DNA of 13,417 nt, taken from contig NZ_JAHOEA010000073.1 in NCBI RefSeq assembly GCF_019127135.1, positions 1 to 13,417 on the forward strand, given 5' to 3'. This document shows positions 1 through 5,241 of the stretch, in pieces. The position numbers were made by a program, and so were the translations under genes. Positions within the stretch are counted from its first letter, which is position 1. The number at the start of each line of letters is the position of its first letter. Below the pieces are notes generated by a model that did not search any database, was not told the DNA's origin, and worked only from the letters and a program-made list of their open reading frames with translations. The stretch comes from Segatella copri. Its GTDB lineage: Bacteria; Bacteroidota; Bacteroidia; Bacteroidales; Bacteroidaceae.

Positions 1-31
1 GAGACAAAAACTAACTTAATAGCACATAACA
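1..31. repeat. Terminal 31-bp identity marking a circular molecule
   Basis: Bases 1-31 are identical to bases 13387-13417. A perfect overlap of this kind at the ends of a linear record is the usual sign of a circular contig written with its overlap, which makes the circle about 13,386 bp. One complete set of rep, par, resolvase and mob genes fits a whole plasmid. A true terminal direct repeat is the alternative but is less likely. Confidence 0.85.
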
Positions 32-53
32 ACGATAGGCTTCCGCTGAGGAC

Positions 54-102
54 GTCCAGCCTCAGTGAAGAGACTAACACTAACTTAATAGCACATAACA
101 AC
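54..102. repeat. 49-bp direct repeat, copy B
   Basis: This copy begins GTCCAGCCTCAGTGAAGAGA and ends ACTTAATAGCACATAACAAC. It matches copy A (13371-13386 continuing into 1-33 on the circle) at 47 of 49 positions, with starts 69 bp apart. The link between the copies contains the 8-bp palindrome GGACGTCC (50-57). CTGAGG (46-51) can also pair with CCTCAG (60-65). The pair lies where the mob transcript and the leftward cassette transcript converge. Function is unknown; recombination or termination are possibilities. Confidence 0.8.
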
Positions 103-136
103 AGCGGTTATTCTTTACGCTCCTTTCAAGAGAAAC

Positions 137-331
137 TTACTTTGCGAAAGGTCCTTTTCCTCCATGCTCTTTTAGATATTTTTGTGAACGTTCCATCATT
201 CTGTCAATATCCTCAAACGAGAAAAGTAATTTTCTCCTTTGTGGATTTCTCTCATTCTCTTCCGCCTCCCGAACAAAACGTTCAGCGTCTTCACCTGTCA
301 ATACAGGTGTGCTTCTTATTTCTAATGCCAT
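137..331 (-). CDS. Small soluble protein, antitoxin-like, last gene of a four-gene cassette
   Basis: This 64-aa protein starts MALEIRSTPVLTGEDAERF and is rich in Glu, Arg and Lys (for example REAEENERN), with no signal peptide or membrane segment. The start lies only 4 nt after the stop of the 52-aa membrane protein gene, so it is almost certainly translated from the same mRNA. The 'TPVLTGEDAERF...AEEN' beginning reminds me of short proteins encoded beside toxins in Bacteroidota, but that is recollection and no toxin gene follows. Downstream are only the junction repeats and a hairpin. The coding call is good; function is unknown. Confidence 0.75.
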   Translation of the reverse strand: MALEIRSTPVLTGEDAERFVREAEENERNPQRRKLLFSFEDIDRMMERSQKYLKEHGGKGPFAK

Positions 332-335
332 AATT

Positions 336-494
336 TTACGAAAGAATTATTCCTGCAACAAGCAGCAATACACAAGAACCCATAGTAAGAAATATGGGAG
401 CTTTTACATCCTGCATCCTTCTGAATCTGCGTATTACTTCTATTGCACCGATGATGGCAATGATTCCTGCTAACAGAAAACATTTGTTACTCAT
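336..494 (-). CDS. 52-aa membrane micro-protein with two predicted transmembrane segments
   Basis: The frame begins MSNKCFLLAGIIAIIGAIEV and ends LLLVAGIILS. Residues 5-20 and about 33-51 are hydrophobic, joined by a basic stretch (RRFRRMQDVK, 21-31). This suggests a hairpin of two helices with the basic loop in the cytoplasm. The ATG shares one base with the stop of the preceding gene (TAATG), a classic translational-coupling arrangement, and the stop is 4 nt before the next start. The tight packing is the main evidence that this short frame is real. I do not recognise the family. Confidence 0.7.
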   Translation of the reverse strand: MSNKCFLLAGIIAIIGAIEVIRRFRRMQDVKAPIFLTMGSCVLLLVAGIILS

Positions 495-649
495 TATCGC
501 CCATTATGTTTATCATGCAGCCATGCCTTCTGTTCGTAGCTGAGTCCATCCCAGCTTTCCTTGCGCTTCTTGCCGCCTGAATGTGTCATTGCCTTACCGA
601 AGCCCTTGAAGAGCCATGCCATGAATAACCATAAAAATACTGTTCCCAT
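494..649 (-). CDS. 51-aa membrane-anchored micro-protein
   Basis: The frame begins MGTVFLWLFMAWLFKGFGK, a strongly hydrophobic aromatic-rich N-terminal helix. A short, charged, probably cytoplasmic tail follows (GGKKRKESWDGLSYEQKAWL, then HDKHNGR). The tail 'SWDGLSYEQKAWLHDKH' looks like a compact helical segment. The gene starts 35 nt after the stop of the secreted protein gene and overlaps the next start by one base (TAATG), so it is the second gene of a coupled set. No family is recognised. It could be a membrane adaptor for its neighbours. Confidence 0.7.
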   Translation of the reverse strand: MGTVFLWLFMAWLFKGFGKAMTHSGGKKRKESWDGLSYEQKAWLHDKHNGR

Positions 650-684
650 ATCTATAAACTTTAACTGGTTCTACAAAATGATTT

Positions 685-1236
685 CTACTTCACTGAGAAT
701 GTGGCGATACTGTCAAAACCGTTAGCCACCACTCCATATTCTCCTGCTGGCAGGTCATGGAGAGTTACGAGGTAAGATGAAGATCCATACTTCTTCGCCT
801 CGTAATCAACGGTGGTGAAATTGGTGGTAGCCGATGCGCTGCCGAAGCCGATGTCTGCCATCTTGAATCTGCGTTCCTTCTTCTTGGTTTCGAACTTGAA
901 GATGCCGAAGGCGTTCTTTGGCTCCTCGCTGTTGTCCTTCACACGGATGATGATGGAGAACTTCTTGGAGGAAATCTTGTTAGGGCTTTCTGCTCCCTTC
1001 ACTGTGAGGTAAGCTTTAGTTCTGTCAAGAAGGGAAGCTCCTGGAATTGGAACCAGGGCGAAAGCTGAAGACTTTGCCTTGTGTTCTCCTGTTTCCTTCT
1101 GGAGAAGCGTTGTGGTGCTGTCAGTATTAATGACAGCTACCTGTCCTTTATACTCTGGTTCAGGAACCGTTACTTTTTGTGCTTGCGCTGATGCCATGCA
1201 GCAAAATACTGCGATTGATAGCAATGTCGTTTTCAT
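685..1236 (-). CDS. Secreted protein of a Bacteroidota-specific uncharacterised family
   Basis: This 183-aa protein has a clear Sec signal peptide (MKTTLLSIAVFCCMASAQAQ) with likely signal peptidase I cleavage near residues 18-20. It has no lipobox, so it should be periplasmic or exported. The mature part shows 'KFSIIIRVKDNSEEPKNAFGIFKFETKKKERRFKMAD' (read as two pieces, residues about 92-107 and 108-128). It ends in a 'KKYGSSSYLVTLHDLPAGEYG' type segment at about 148-168. I recall similar 'AKKYGxSSYLVTL...PAGEY' proteins in Bacteroides and Prevotella, all of unknown function, probably beta-sandwich. It is the first gene of a leftward cassette with two membrane micro-proteins and a small soluble protein, behind a leader of about 320 nt. 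Confidence 0.85.
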   Translation of the reverse strand: MKTTLLSIAVFCCMASAQAQKVTVPEPEYKGQVAVINTDSTTTLLQKETGEHKAKSSAFALVPIPGASLLDRTKAYLTVKGAESPNKISSKKFSIIIRVKDNSEEPKNAFGIFKFETKKKERRFKMADIGFGSASATTNFTTVDYEAKKYGSSSYLVTLHDLPAGEYGVVANGFDSIATFSVK

Positions 1237-1556
1237 TTCTTTTCTTTAAAACTTAGTCTGGCTCCTGACTATATAGGGTTTATTTTGAAGATGTGTACGC
1301 TTGCATGAAGGGGTGGAGCCAAGCTGAAATCTCCACTCTAGGCCTTCGCATTGCCATCCGCAAGATTCACCCCAGTCCACCCCAATTGTGTATATACGAT
1401 AACTTTCACGGCCAAGAGAACTCGGTCGTGAAAGTGTACAATTCACCCTATGGGGCATCCCTGTTGATTATCGGGCGGATGAAGTTGCGAAGTTCAGAGT
1501 GCCGATGAAACAGTTACGCCTTATGCTGTTGTACTTTGAGAGTGCATTGCTGCATC
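1237..1556 (-). promoter_or_regulatory. Long structured 5' leader of the secreted-protein cassette
   Basis: About 320 bases lie between the putative promoter (1564-1595) and the first start codon (1236), and I do not accept a gene in them. The strongest structure is a stem of ACTTTCACGGCC (1402-1413) with GGTCGTGAAAGT (1424-1435), 12 pairs with one G-U and a 10-nt loop. It sits inside a weaker outer pair, AATTGT (1384-1389) with ACAATT (1438-1443). GTGGAG (1313-1318) pairs with CTCCAC (1331-1336) as a second hairpin nearer the gene. Short frames on both strands here lack any protein-like character. It could be a cis-regulatory RNA, a small RNA, or a DNA-level site such as an oriT. No known riboswitch consensus was recognised. 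Confidence 0.5.
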
Positions 1557-1563
1557 TCGCTTG

Positions 1564-1595
1564 CAAAGGTAGGTATTTTTTTTGAAAATCAGCAA
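1564..1595 (-). promoter_or_regulatory. Bacteroidota-type promoter for the leftward secreted-protein cassette
   Basis: Read on the minus strand, the -33 element TTG (1593-1595) is followed after 21 bp by TACCTTTG (1571-1564), matching TAnnTTTG. The expected start of transcription is around 1555-1558, which gives the long leader described next to it. Confidence 0.65.
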
Positions 1596-1807
1596 CTTTT
1601 TTGCAACTATTTTTAGTCATAAAAATAACCGCAGAGTATTAATATTTACAGTCATTTTGCTTTTCTTTATAATCGCGCGCGATGATTTTTATTTTAAAAA
1701 AAATATTTCTAGGCTATTTTTTGCTGTTTTTTATATCTGTTTTTATTGAAAAGTATTCTTTTGGATACTTTTAACGCAGATATGTGCGCTAAGAGTATTA
1801 TTTTTTA
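1596..1807. other. AT-rich divergent intergenic region with two palindromes
   Basis: This stretch separates the leftward cassette promoter from the rightward promoter of the HicB-like gene. It is very AT-rich and holds TATTTTTA/TAAAAATA arms (1608-1615 and 1620-1627). It also holds a striking GC-only-core palindrome, ATCGCGCGCGAT (1672-1683). An in-frame ATG at 1746 would extend the downstream protein, but the added 26 residues would run through its promoter, so I do not treat this stretch as coding. Confidence 0.5.
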
Positions 1808-1815
1808 TACCTTTG
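1808..1815 (+). promoter_or_regulatory. -7 element of the HicB-like gene
   Basis: TACCTTTG matches the Bacteroidota -7 consensus TAnnTTTG. No clear TTG lies at the right distance; GTG at 1784-1786 has 21-bp spacing. Transcription would begin at about 1820, very close to the ATG at 1824, so the message would be leaderless or nearly so. This element decides against the longer start at 1746. Confidence 0.6.
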
Positions 1816-1823
1816 CTGCAAAA

Positions 1824-2267
1824 ATGACTAATATGAAGCAAATAACTATTAAGGTCGCTTGGAATAATTCAGCATTCGAAGGATTGGTATCAAGCGAAAC
1901 ATCATATGGTGAAATGAAAATTGTTACCAAAGATTTTAATGATATTATAGATATGGGTGAAGCTGAATTGAAAATTGGTTTTGATGGATATACAGAATTT
2001 GGATTAGAACTTCCTGAATGGTACAAAAACAAAGAATATGAATTTGTATATAAGTTCCAAGATGTAACTGCCATGTTGAAGGCATATTCTTCATACGTAT
2101 CGCTCGCAGCGATTAGTAGGGAGACTGGAATCAATAGTGCATTGCTATCCCATTATGCAAATGGCTTAAAGGTTCCTCGGAACAAGCAGCAAAAGATAAT
2201 TGTTGCAGGATTGCACAGGATAGGAGCGTTGTTAAGCAAATGCACTATTGACGATGAGCGTAAATAG
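1824..2267 (+). CDS. HicB-like DNA-binding protein with C-terminal helix-turn-helix
   Basis: From the ATG at 1824 this is 147 aa; an ATG at 1833 (MKQITIKVAWNN) is equally possible. The N-terminal half (ITIKVAWNNSAFEGLV...) has the beta-strand character of a HicB-like fold. The C-terminal part reads SLAAISRETGINSALLSHYA, then NGLKVPRNKQQKIIVAGLHRIG, an XRE-like helix-turn-helix. I recognise this as a common Bacteroidota family in which 'SRxTGINxxxLxHYxxGLKxPRxKQxxKI...GIHxxG' is diagnostic. Partner toxins (HicA) are about 60 aa with a conserved His; none is visible on either side, so the gene is an orphan. A terminator follows. A role as a plasmid regulator is inferred from the DNA-binding domain. 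Confidence 0.8.
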   Translation: MTNMKQITIKVAWNNSAFEGLVSSETSYGEMKIVTKDFNDIIDMGEAELKIGFDGYTEFGLELPEWYKNKEYEFVYKFQDVTAMLKAYSSYVSLAAISRETGINSALLSHYANGLKVPRNKQQKIIVAGLHRIGALLSKCTIDDERK

Positions 2268-2312
2268 AAAAGGCTAAGCATACTTTCTATTTGATGTTTT
2301 GTTAGTAAAGCG

Positions 2313-2350
2313 AAAGTCTGTTAACTTTGTGGTTAGCAGACTTTTGTTTT
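2313..2350. terminator. Rho-independent-type terminator after the HicB-like gene
   Basis: AAAGTCTGTTAAC (2313-2325) pairs with GTTAGCAGACTTT (2332-2344) around a 6-nt loop, with one G-U pair. A T-rich run (TTTTGTTTTATTTT) follows on the plus strand. It lies between the converging HicB-like and parA transcripts. Confidence 0.75.
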
Positions 2351-2363
2351 ATTTTATATATTC

Positions 2364-2443
2364 TTTATTAAATAGTATCTTTATGTTTTAATAAATAATT
2401 TTTATTGTATTTATTAAATAATATATTTAGTATTTATTAAATA
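2364..2443 (+). repeat. Iteron array downstream of parA, four copies every 23 bp
   Basis: TTTATTAAATA occurs at 2364, 2410 and 2433, and a one-mismatch copy (TTTAATAAATA) at 2387, so starts are exactly 23 bp apart. The two later full copies, like two copies in the upstream array, are preceded by GTA or TA (GTATTTATTAAATA). The same motif, orientation and period recur upstream of the operon at 3685-3764. Arrays on both sides of a small ParA/RHH cassette resemble the paired centromeres of type Ib partition systems such as pB171. Centromere or operator function is inferred. Confidence 0.8.
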
Positions 2444-2455
2444 AAAATACTCTGT

Positions 2456-3223
2456 TTAGAATGGCATTTCTTCATCTTTCTTGCTACCTATAATCTCCTT
2501 TGCCAAAGACATGTAATCTTCTGCACCATTGGATTTTGGAGAAAAGACAAATATACTTTGCGACAGTGCGGCAGACTTGTTCAAGTCTTCACATTGGCGT
2601 ATGCTAGTATGAAACAGAGCATCTGGAGATTGCGTTGTGAGCATTTCTCTAATTTGCTTTGAAACTCCAAATTTTGTTTGCTTAGTAAGCAGGTATTTTC
2701 CTTCTATGGTCTTGTGATTTGCCTTGATTATTTGGGTGAGCTTCTTTGCTCCTGTTATGCTAAATTTATCAGCAATAGGGACTATGAGCTTGTCAGCGGC
2801 AACTATGACGTTTACAAGGATGGCACCAGAACCTGGAGCAGAATCTATGAGAATATAGTTATAACTGTTTTCTATCTTTTTAAGGATGTCTGCCAAATAG
2901 TGAGTAGCACCATTTATGTCATCTTCTATGCTGAGTTCTATATTATGAGCATCTTCATCGAGAGCGGTAGAACCAGGAATGATCCAAAGATTCTCGTTGA
3001 TTGATACTGGTTTGATTTCTACATCATCGTCATTGAGATATGTGGAAAGATTACTTGCTCCTTCTACATTTGCTCCAGATTGCATGGTGAGGTTGCATTG
3101 TCCATCGCTGTCTATGAGAAGTACTTTCTCCCCAAGTTCTGCAAGTGCAGCACCGAGATTGAATGTTGTCATAGTCTTGCCAACTCCACCTTTGTGGTTT
3201 GTAACTGCTATTTTTATTGCCAT
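2456..3223 (-). CDS. parA: ParA-family partition ATPase
   Basis: This 255-aa protein has a deviant Walker A at residues 11-17 (KGGVGKT) preceded by TNH. A Walker A' region is LLIDSDGQCN (35-44). Walker B is YILIDSAP (123-130). Its length and the absence of an N-terminal helix-turn-helix place it with small ParA/Soj-like ATPases of type Ib partition loci, which do not bind the operator themselves. The ATP-bound form coats the nucleoid and pulls plasmids carrying the centromere complex. It lies 18 nt after the ribbon-helix-helix gene, in one operon with iterons on both sides. Start is the ATG at 3223, giving MAIKIAVTNHKGGVGKT. Confidence 0.93.
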   Translation of the reverse strand: MAIKIAVTNHKGGVGKTMTTFNLGAALAELGEKVLLIDSDGQCNLTMQSGANVEGASNLSTYLNDDDVEIKPVSINENLWIIPGSTALDEDAHNIELSIEDDINGATHYLADILKKIENSYNYILIDSAPGSGAILVNVIVAADKLIVPIADKFSITGAKKLTQIIKANHKTIEGKYLLTKQTKFGVSKQIREMLTTQSPDALFHTSIRQCEDLNKSAALSQSIFVFSPKSNGAEDYMSLAKEIIGSKKDEEMPF

Positions 3224-3241
3224 GGTTGCTTCTTTTATTTG

Positions 3242-3574
3242 TTATTGTAAAAGGCTAGAGTAAGTTGAAAGAAGAGATGTTCCTATCAATTCTTTCATAG
3301 ATTTGCCTTGCTTTTTACCTTCTTTACGTAATGCCTTAATCAAAGTCTCAGGAAGCTGGACAGTAAGCGAGACTTCTTTTACTCCTTCTATGAGCTGTTT
3401 GCGAGGTCTTCCCCAATTATCTAGCGATTTCTTTTTTGTGCGAAGTTCTTCTTTTAAAGAAGATGTGTTGTTTTTTGTATCTGTAACAATGGTTGAATCT
3501 TTGCTGTCAGACGACAGGCTAGTTGGTGTTACATCTTTCAAAAAATCCACATTGCCTTTTTTTTGTATAGCCAT
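3242..3574 (-). CDS. Ribbon-helix-helix partition protein (ParB/ParG-like centromere binder)
   Basis: This 110-aa protein has a polar, Ser/Thr/Lys-rich and probably disordered N-terminal tail (1-60). A C-terminal ribbon-helix-helix follows, with strand EVSLTVQLP (67-75) and helices ETLIKALRKEGKKQG (76-90) and SMKELIGTSLLSTY (92-105). Small RHH adaptors with mobile N-terminal tails partner type Ib ParA ATPases (for example ParG, with its ATPase ParF). They bind repeats through paired beta-strands and stimulate the ATPase with the tail. Gene order here is adaptor first, then parA. The iterons upstream and downstream are the natural binding sites, which would also allow autoregulation. Sequence similarity beyond the fold was not judged. 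Confidence 0.8.
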   Translation of the reverse strand: MAIQKKGNVDFLKDVTPTSLSSDSKDSTIVTDTKNNTSSLKEELRTKKKSLDNWGRPRKQLIEGVKEVSLTVQLPETLIKALRKEGKKQGKSMKELIGTSLLSTYSSLLQ

Positions 3575-3603
3575 ATCTATTTAATATTTAAAGATTTATG
3601 TTG

Positions 3604-3611
3604 CAAATATA
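3604..3611 (-). promoter_or_regulatory. -7 element of the partition operon
   Basis: On the minus strand TATATTTG matches TAnnTTTG, 30 bp before the ATG at 3574. A clear TTG at -33 is missing. The iteron array starts about 50 bp further upstream. An inverted iteron core (TATTTAATAA, 3621-3630) lies just upstream of the element, where a bound RHH protein could repress. Confidence 0.55.
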
Positions 3612-3661
3612 CTATATTTATATTTAATAATGAAGAATATTTGTAAAGATTAACAATAAAC

Positions 3662-3739
3662 TTTAATAATTACGTATTATTATATTTATTAAATAAGTAT
3701 CATATAGTTTATTAAATATAATAATACGTAATTATTAAA
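3662..3739. repeat. Perfect 27-bp inverted repeat upstream of the partition operon
   Basis: Bases 3662-3688 are the exact reverse complement of 3713-3739, with a 24-bp spacer. The arms include ATTACGTATTATT and its complement, and overlap the iterons. On the plus strand, 3662 is also exactly one 23-bp period before the first full iteron and is a 9/11 match to it, so the array may begin there. The symmetry could hold a cruciform, a two-sided operator or part of the centromere. Confidence 0.8.
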
Positions 3740-3764
3740 TAAGAATATTAGTATTTATTAAATA
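3685..3764 (+). repeat. Iteron array upstream of the partition operon, four copies every 23 bp
   Basis: TTTATTAAATA occurs at 3685, 3708 and 3754, and ATTATTAAATA at 3731, all starts exactly 23 bp apart. It is the same word, strand and period as the array at 2364-2443. A period of 23 bp is close to two helical turns, so bound proteins would fall on nearly the same face. Partition centromere (parC-like) function is inferred from position around ParA/RHH. Confidence 0.82.
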
Positions 3765-3835
3765 CTATATGTTTGTTCTTTGGCTTTGTCAATTTCTACT
3801 TGACAGACTATCACGACCAGATTTGGAATGGAATG

Positions 3836-4993
3836 TTAGACTGGTTTGTAGTCTTTGCATTGAAGAGCTATTGAGCAAGTTGCACACGTTGTGTTGCATG
3901 CTGCTACGTCTGTGACAGTGTAGGCTCCTGTTTTACGGCTTCCGTCACGTTTGATCAATCCGGCAGAAGTGAGACTGGCAAGTCCGTAAGCGGCTGTTCT
4001 TTGAGAATAGTCAAGTTCTGATACTATATCTTGAAGTTGCTTGCCGTTCTTGGATTCACGTATTTTCCAGAACACTTCCTGTGCTTTTGGCGGTTGTGCC
4101 ATGAGGCGTTGACGTATATCCTCATTGAGTACAGTAGATTTTTCTGCTAGTTCTACAGCTCGTTTCTCACGAAACTCCTGACGTGCCAGGAAGGCTGCTT
4201 TTCGTGCAGCTTTTTCTTCGTTAGAAAGTTGTTTATAGCTACCTTTTCTTAACGTGCAGTTTTCTTGCAGGTTATTTTGTTGCTCTTCATACTGCTGTGT
4301 ATCGCTATTTTTTAACTTGCAGTTTTGTTGCAAGTTATTTTGCGCAGAGTTTTTAGCATCTTCATCAACCATATTTTTTCCTGTTAAAGCTACTTGTGCT
4401 GGTAGTTCTTCGGGAGTGAAGAAAATAGTCTTTGCATCTTTGAAGGCGTAGTTATAGACTGCATTCTGTAATACCAGGTTCTGCTTTTCAATACTAACTT
4501 CTGAGCGTTGCGGATGAGAGTATAGTTCGCCTGTTTCGAGACCTAATACACCTATTTTCGATAGTGTCTCTGGGTGTTCGTTGTTTACCTCGACTATTTT
4601 TTCAAACGCATATTGAGTGAGATCATCAGGTACGGCAATGAAGAAGAAATCTGTCCAGCCAACATACTTCCATAGTTTCTCGTCACGCATTAGGTCTTCT
4701 TTAAACTCTTTTATTTCTAGAGCGATGGTAAAACAATGCCCTTGATTAAGAGCTCGATAACCTGGTTTAATGAATAGTATAACATCAGGAATTACCTGTA
4801 GCTTTTTGTCGAGTCCAATGCGTGTCTTTTCGCCTGTTGGTTCACGTAAACGGAACTCTTCGAATATCTTATATTCCAAATATTCTACAGGAATGCGTTC
4901 TGTCCAGGGATAGGCATGCAAGCACATGTCTTTAACAAATGCTTGTATCTTCTTGCCTTTTAATAAGTTCTTTAATTCTGCATGAGCTTTCAT
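3836..4993 (-). CDS. MmcB-like PD-(D/E)XK nuclease fused to winged helix and a four-cysteine cluster
   Basis: This 385-aa protein carries a nuclease core with IPD at 68-70, ALEIK at 91-95 (E93-x-K95), then RDEKLWKYVGWTDFFFIAVP (103-122). That pattern matches the MmcB-like (PF06319-type) PD-(D/E)XK fold. A polar linker (210-265) holds two copies of QNNLQ(Q/E)NC(K/T)L, 21 residues apart. A basic helix follows, then a winged-helix-like region (302-360, 'LQDIVSELDYSQRTAAYGLASL' split at 320-341). The C-terminus has C366-x3-C370-x2-C373-x5-C379; the C-x2-C-x5-C part resembles iron-sulfur ligands of Cas4/AddB nucleases, though a zinc site is equally possible. A good AAAGGAG site (4999-5005) and a strong promoter precede it. 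Function could be repair, defence or plasmid maintenance. Confidence 0.75.
   Translation of the reverse strand: MKAHAELKNLLKGKKIQAFVKDMCLHAYPWTERIPVEYLEYKIFEEFRLREPTGEKTRIGLDKKLQVIPDVILFIKPGYRALNQGHCFTIALEIKEFKEDLMRDEKLWKYVGWTDFFFIAVPDDLTQYAFEKIVEVNNEHPETLSKIGVLGLETGELYSHPQRSEVSIEKQNLVLQNAVYNYAFKDAKTIFFTPEELPAQVALTGKNMVDEDAKNSAQNNLQQNCKLKNSDTQQYEEQQNNLQENCTLRKGSYKQLSNEEKAARKAAFLARQEFREKRAVELAEKSTVLNEDIRQRLMAQPPKAQEVFWKIRESKNGKQLQDIVSELDYSQRTAAYGLASLTSAGLIKRDGSRKTGAYTVTDVAACNTTCATCSIALQCKDYKPV
4251..4336. repeat. Operator-like palindromes inside the nuclease gene
   Basis: Bases 4314-4336 read AACTTGCA, six bases, TTGCAAGTT. This is the same 8 + 6 + 9 layout as the palindrome in the gene's upstream region at 5109-5131. 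A degenerate copy (AACGTGCA, six bases, TTGCAGGTT) is at 4251-4273, exactly 63 bp away, in frame. They encode the two QNNLQ-N-C-L peptide repeats of the linker. After both, the sequence continues ATTTTG. Confidence 0.75.
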
Positions 4994-5039
4994 ACAAACT
5001 CCTTTCTTTATATTTTTATTTATGTTTATAATTTTGTCG

Positions 5040-5071
5040 CAAAGATACTAAAAAGGTGTTTAATATGCAAA
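5040..5071 (-). promoter_or_regulatory. Strong Bacteroidota-type promoter of the nuclease gene
   Basis: On the minus strand TTTG (5071-5068) is followed after 20 bp by TATCTTTG (5047-5040). The ribosome binding site AAAGGAG lies at 5005-4999, 5 nt before the ATG (4993). Both elements match consensus well, unusually so for this plasmid. Confidence 0.75.
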
Positions 5072-5075
5072 TTTA

Positions 5076-5131
5076 TTGCAAGTTATTTTTGGGGCGTTAT
5101 GTATATTTAACTTGCAAATATTTTGCAAGTT
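5076..5131. promoter_or_regulatory. Candidate operator: palindrome plus half site above the nuclease promoter
   Basis: AACTTGCAAA (5109-5118) and TTTGCAAGTT (5122-5131) form perfect 10-bp arms around TAT. A further half site, TTGCAAGTT, lies at 5076-5084, immediately upstream of the -33 element. The nuclease protein carries a winged-helix domain, so autoregulation is plausible. Copies of the same palindrome occur inside the coding sequence. Confidence 0.65.
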
Positions 5132-5241
5132 GTCGTCTGATATTTTGAATTTATAAATGAAATGGCAAAGACTTTGCTTTTTAATATGTAAAATATAATA
5201 ATCGGATATTCTTGTTTCCTACAGCTTAATTAAAAAGAGCG

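Noticed and set aside
1313..1443. Known riboswitch in the cassette leader
   Set aside because: I looked for cobalamin, TPP and SAM signature words and found none; only generic hairpins remain.
1246..1458. Open frame of 70 codons on the minus strand in the same leader
   Set aside because: The composition is not protein-like and it ends just before the real start at 1236; the structures are better explained as RNA or DNA sites.
1293..1508. Open frame of 71 codons on the plus strand in the cassette leader
   Set aside because: No promoter or ribosome site, no protein-like pattern, and it lies antisense within the putative leader RNA with strong hairpins.
1746..1823. N-terminal extension of the HicB-like protein
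   Set aside because: The extension is translated from the promoter itself (TACCTTTG at 1808-1815) and does not resemble the family's N-terminus.
2364..3764. Regularly spaced repeats as a CRISPR array
   Set aside because: The repeat word is 11 bp with 12-bp AT-rich spacing, no cas gene is present, and the position around parA/RHH fits partition iterons.
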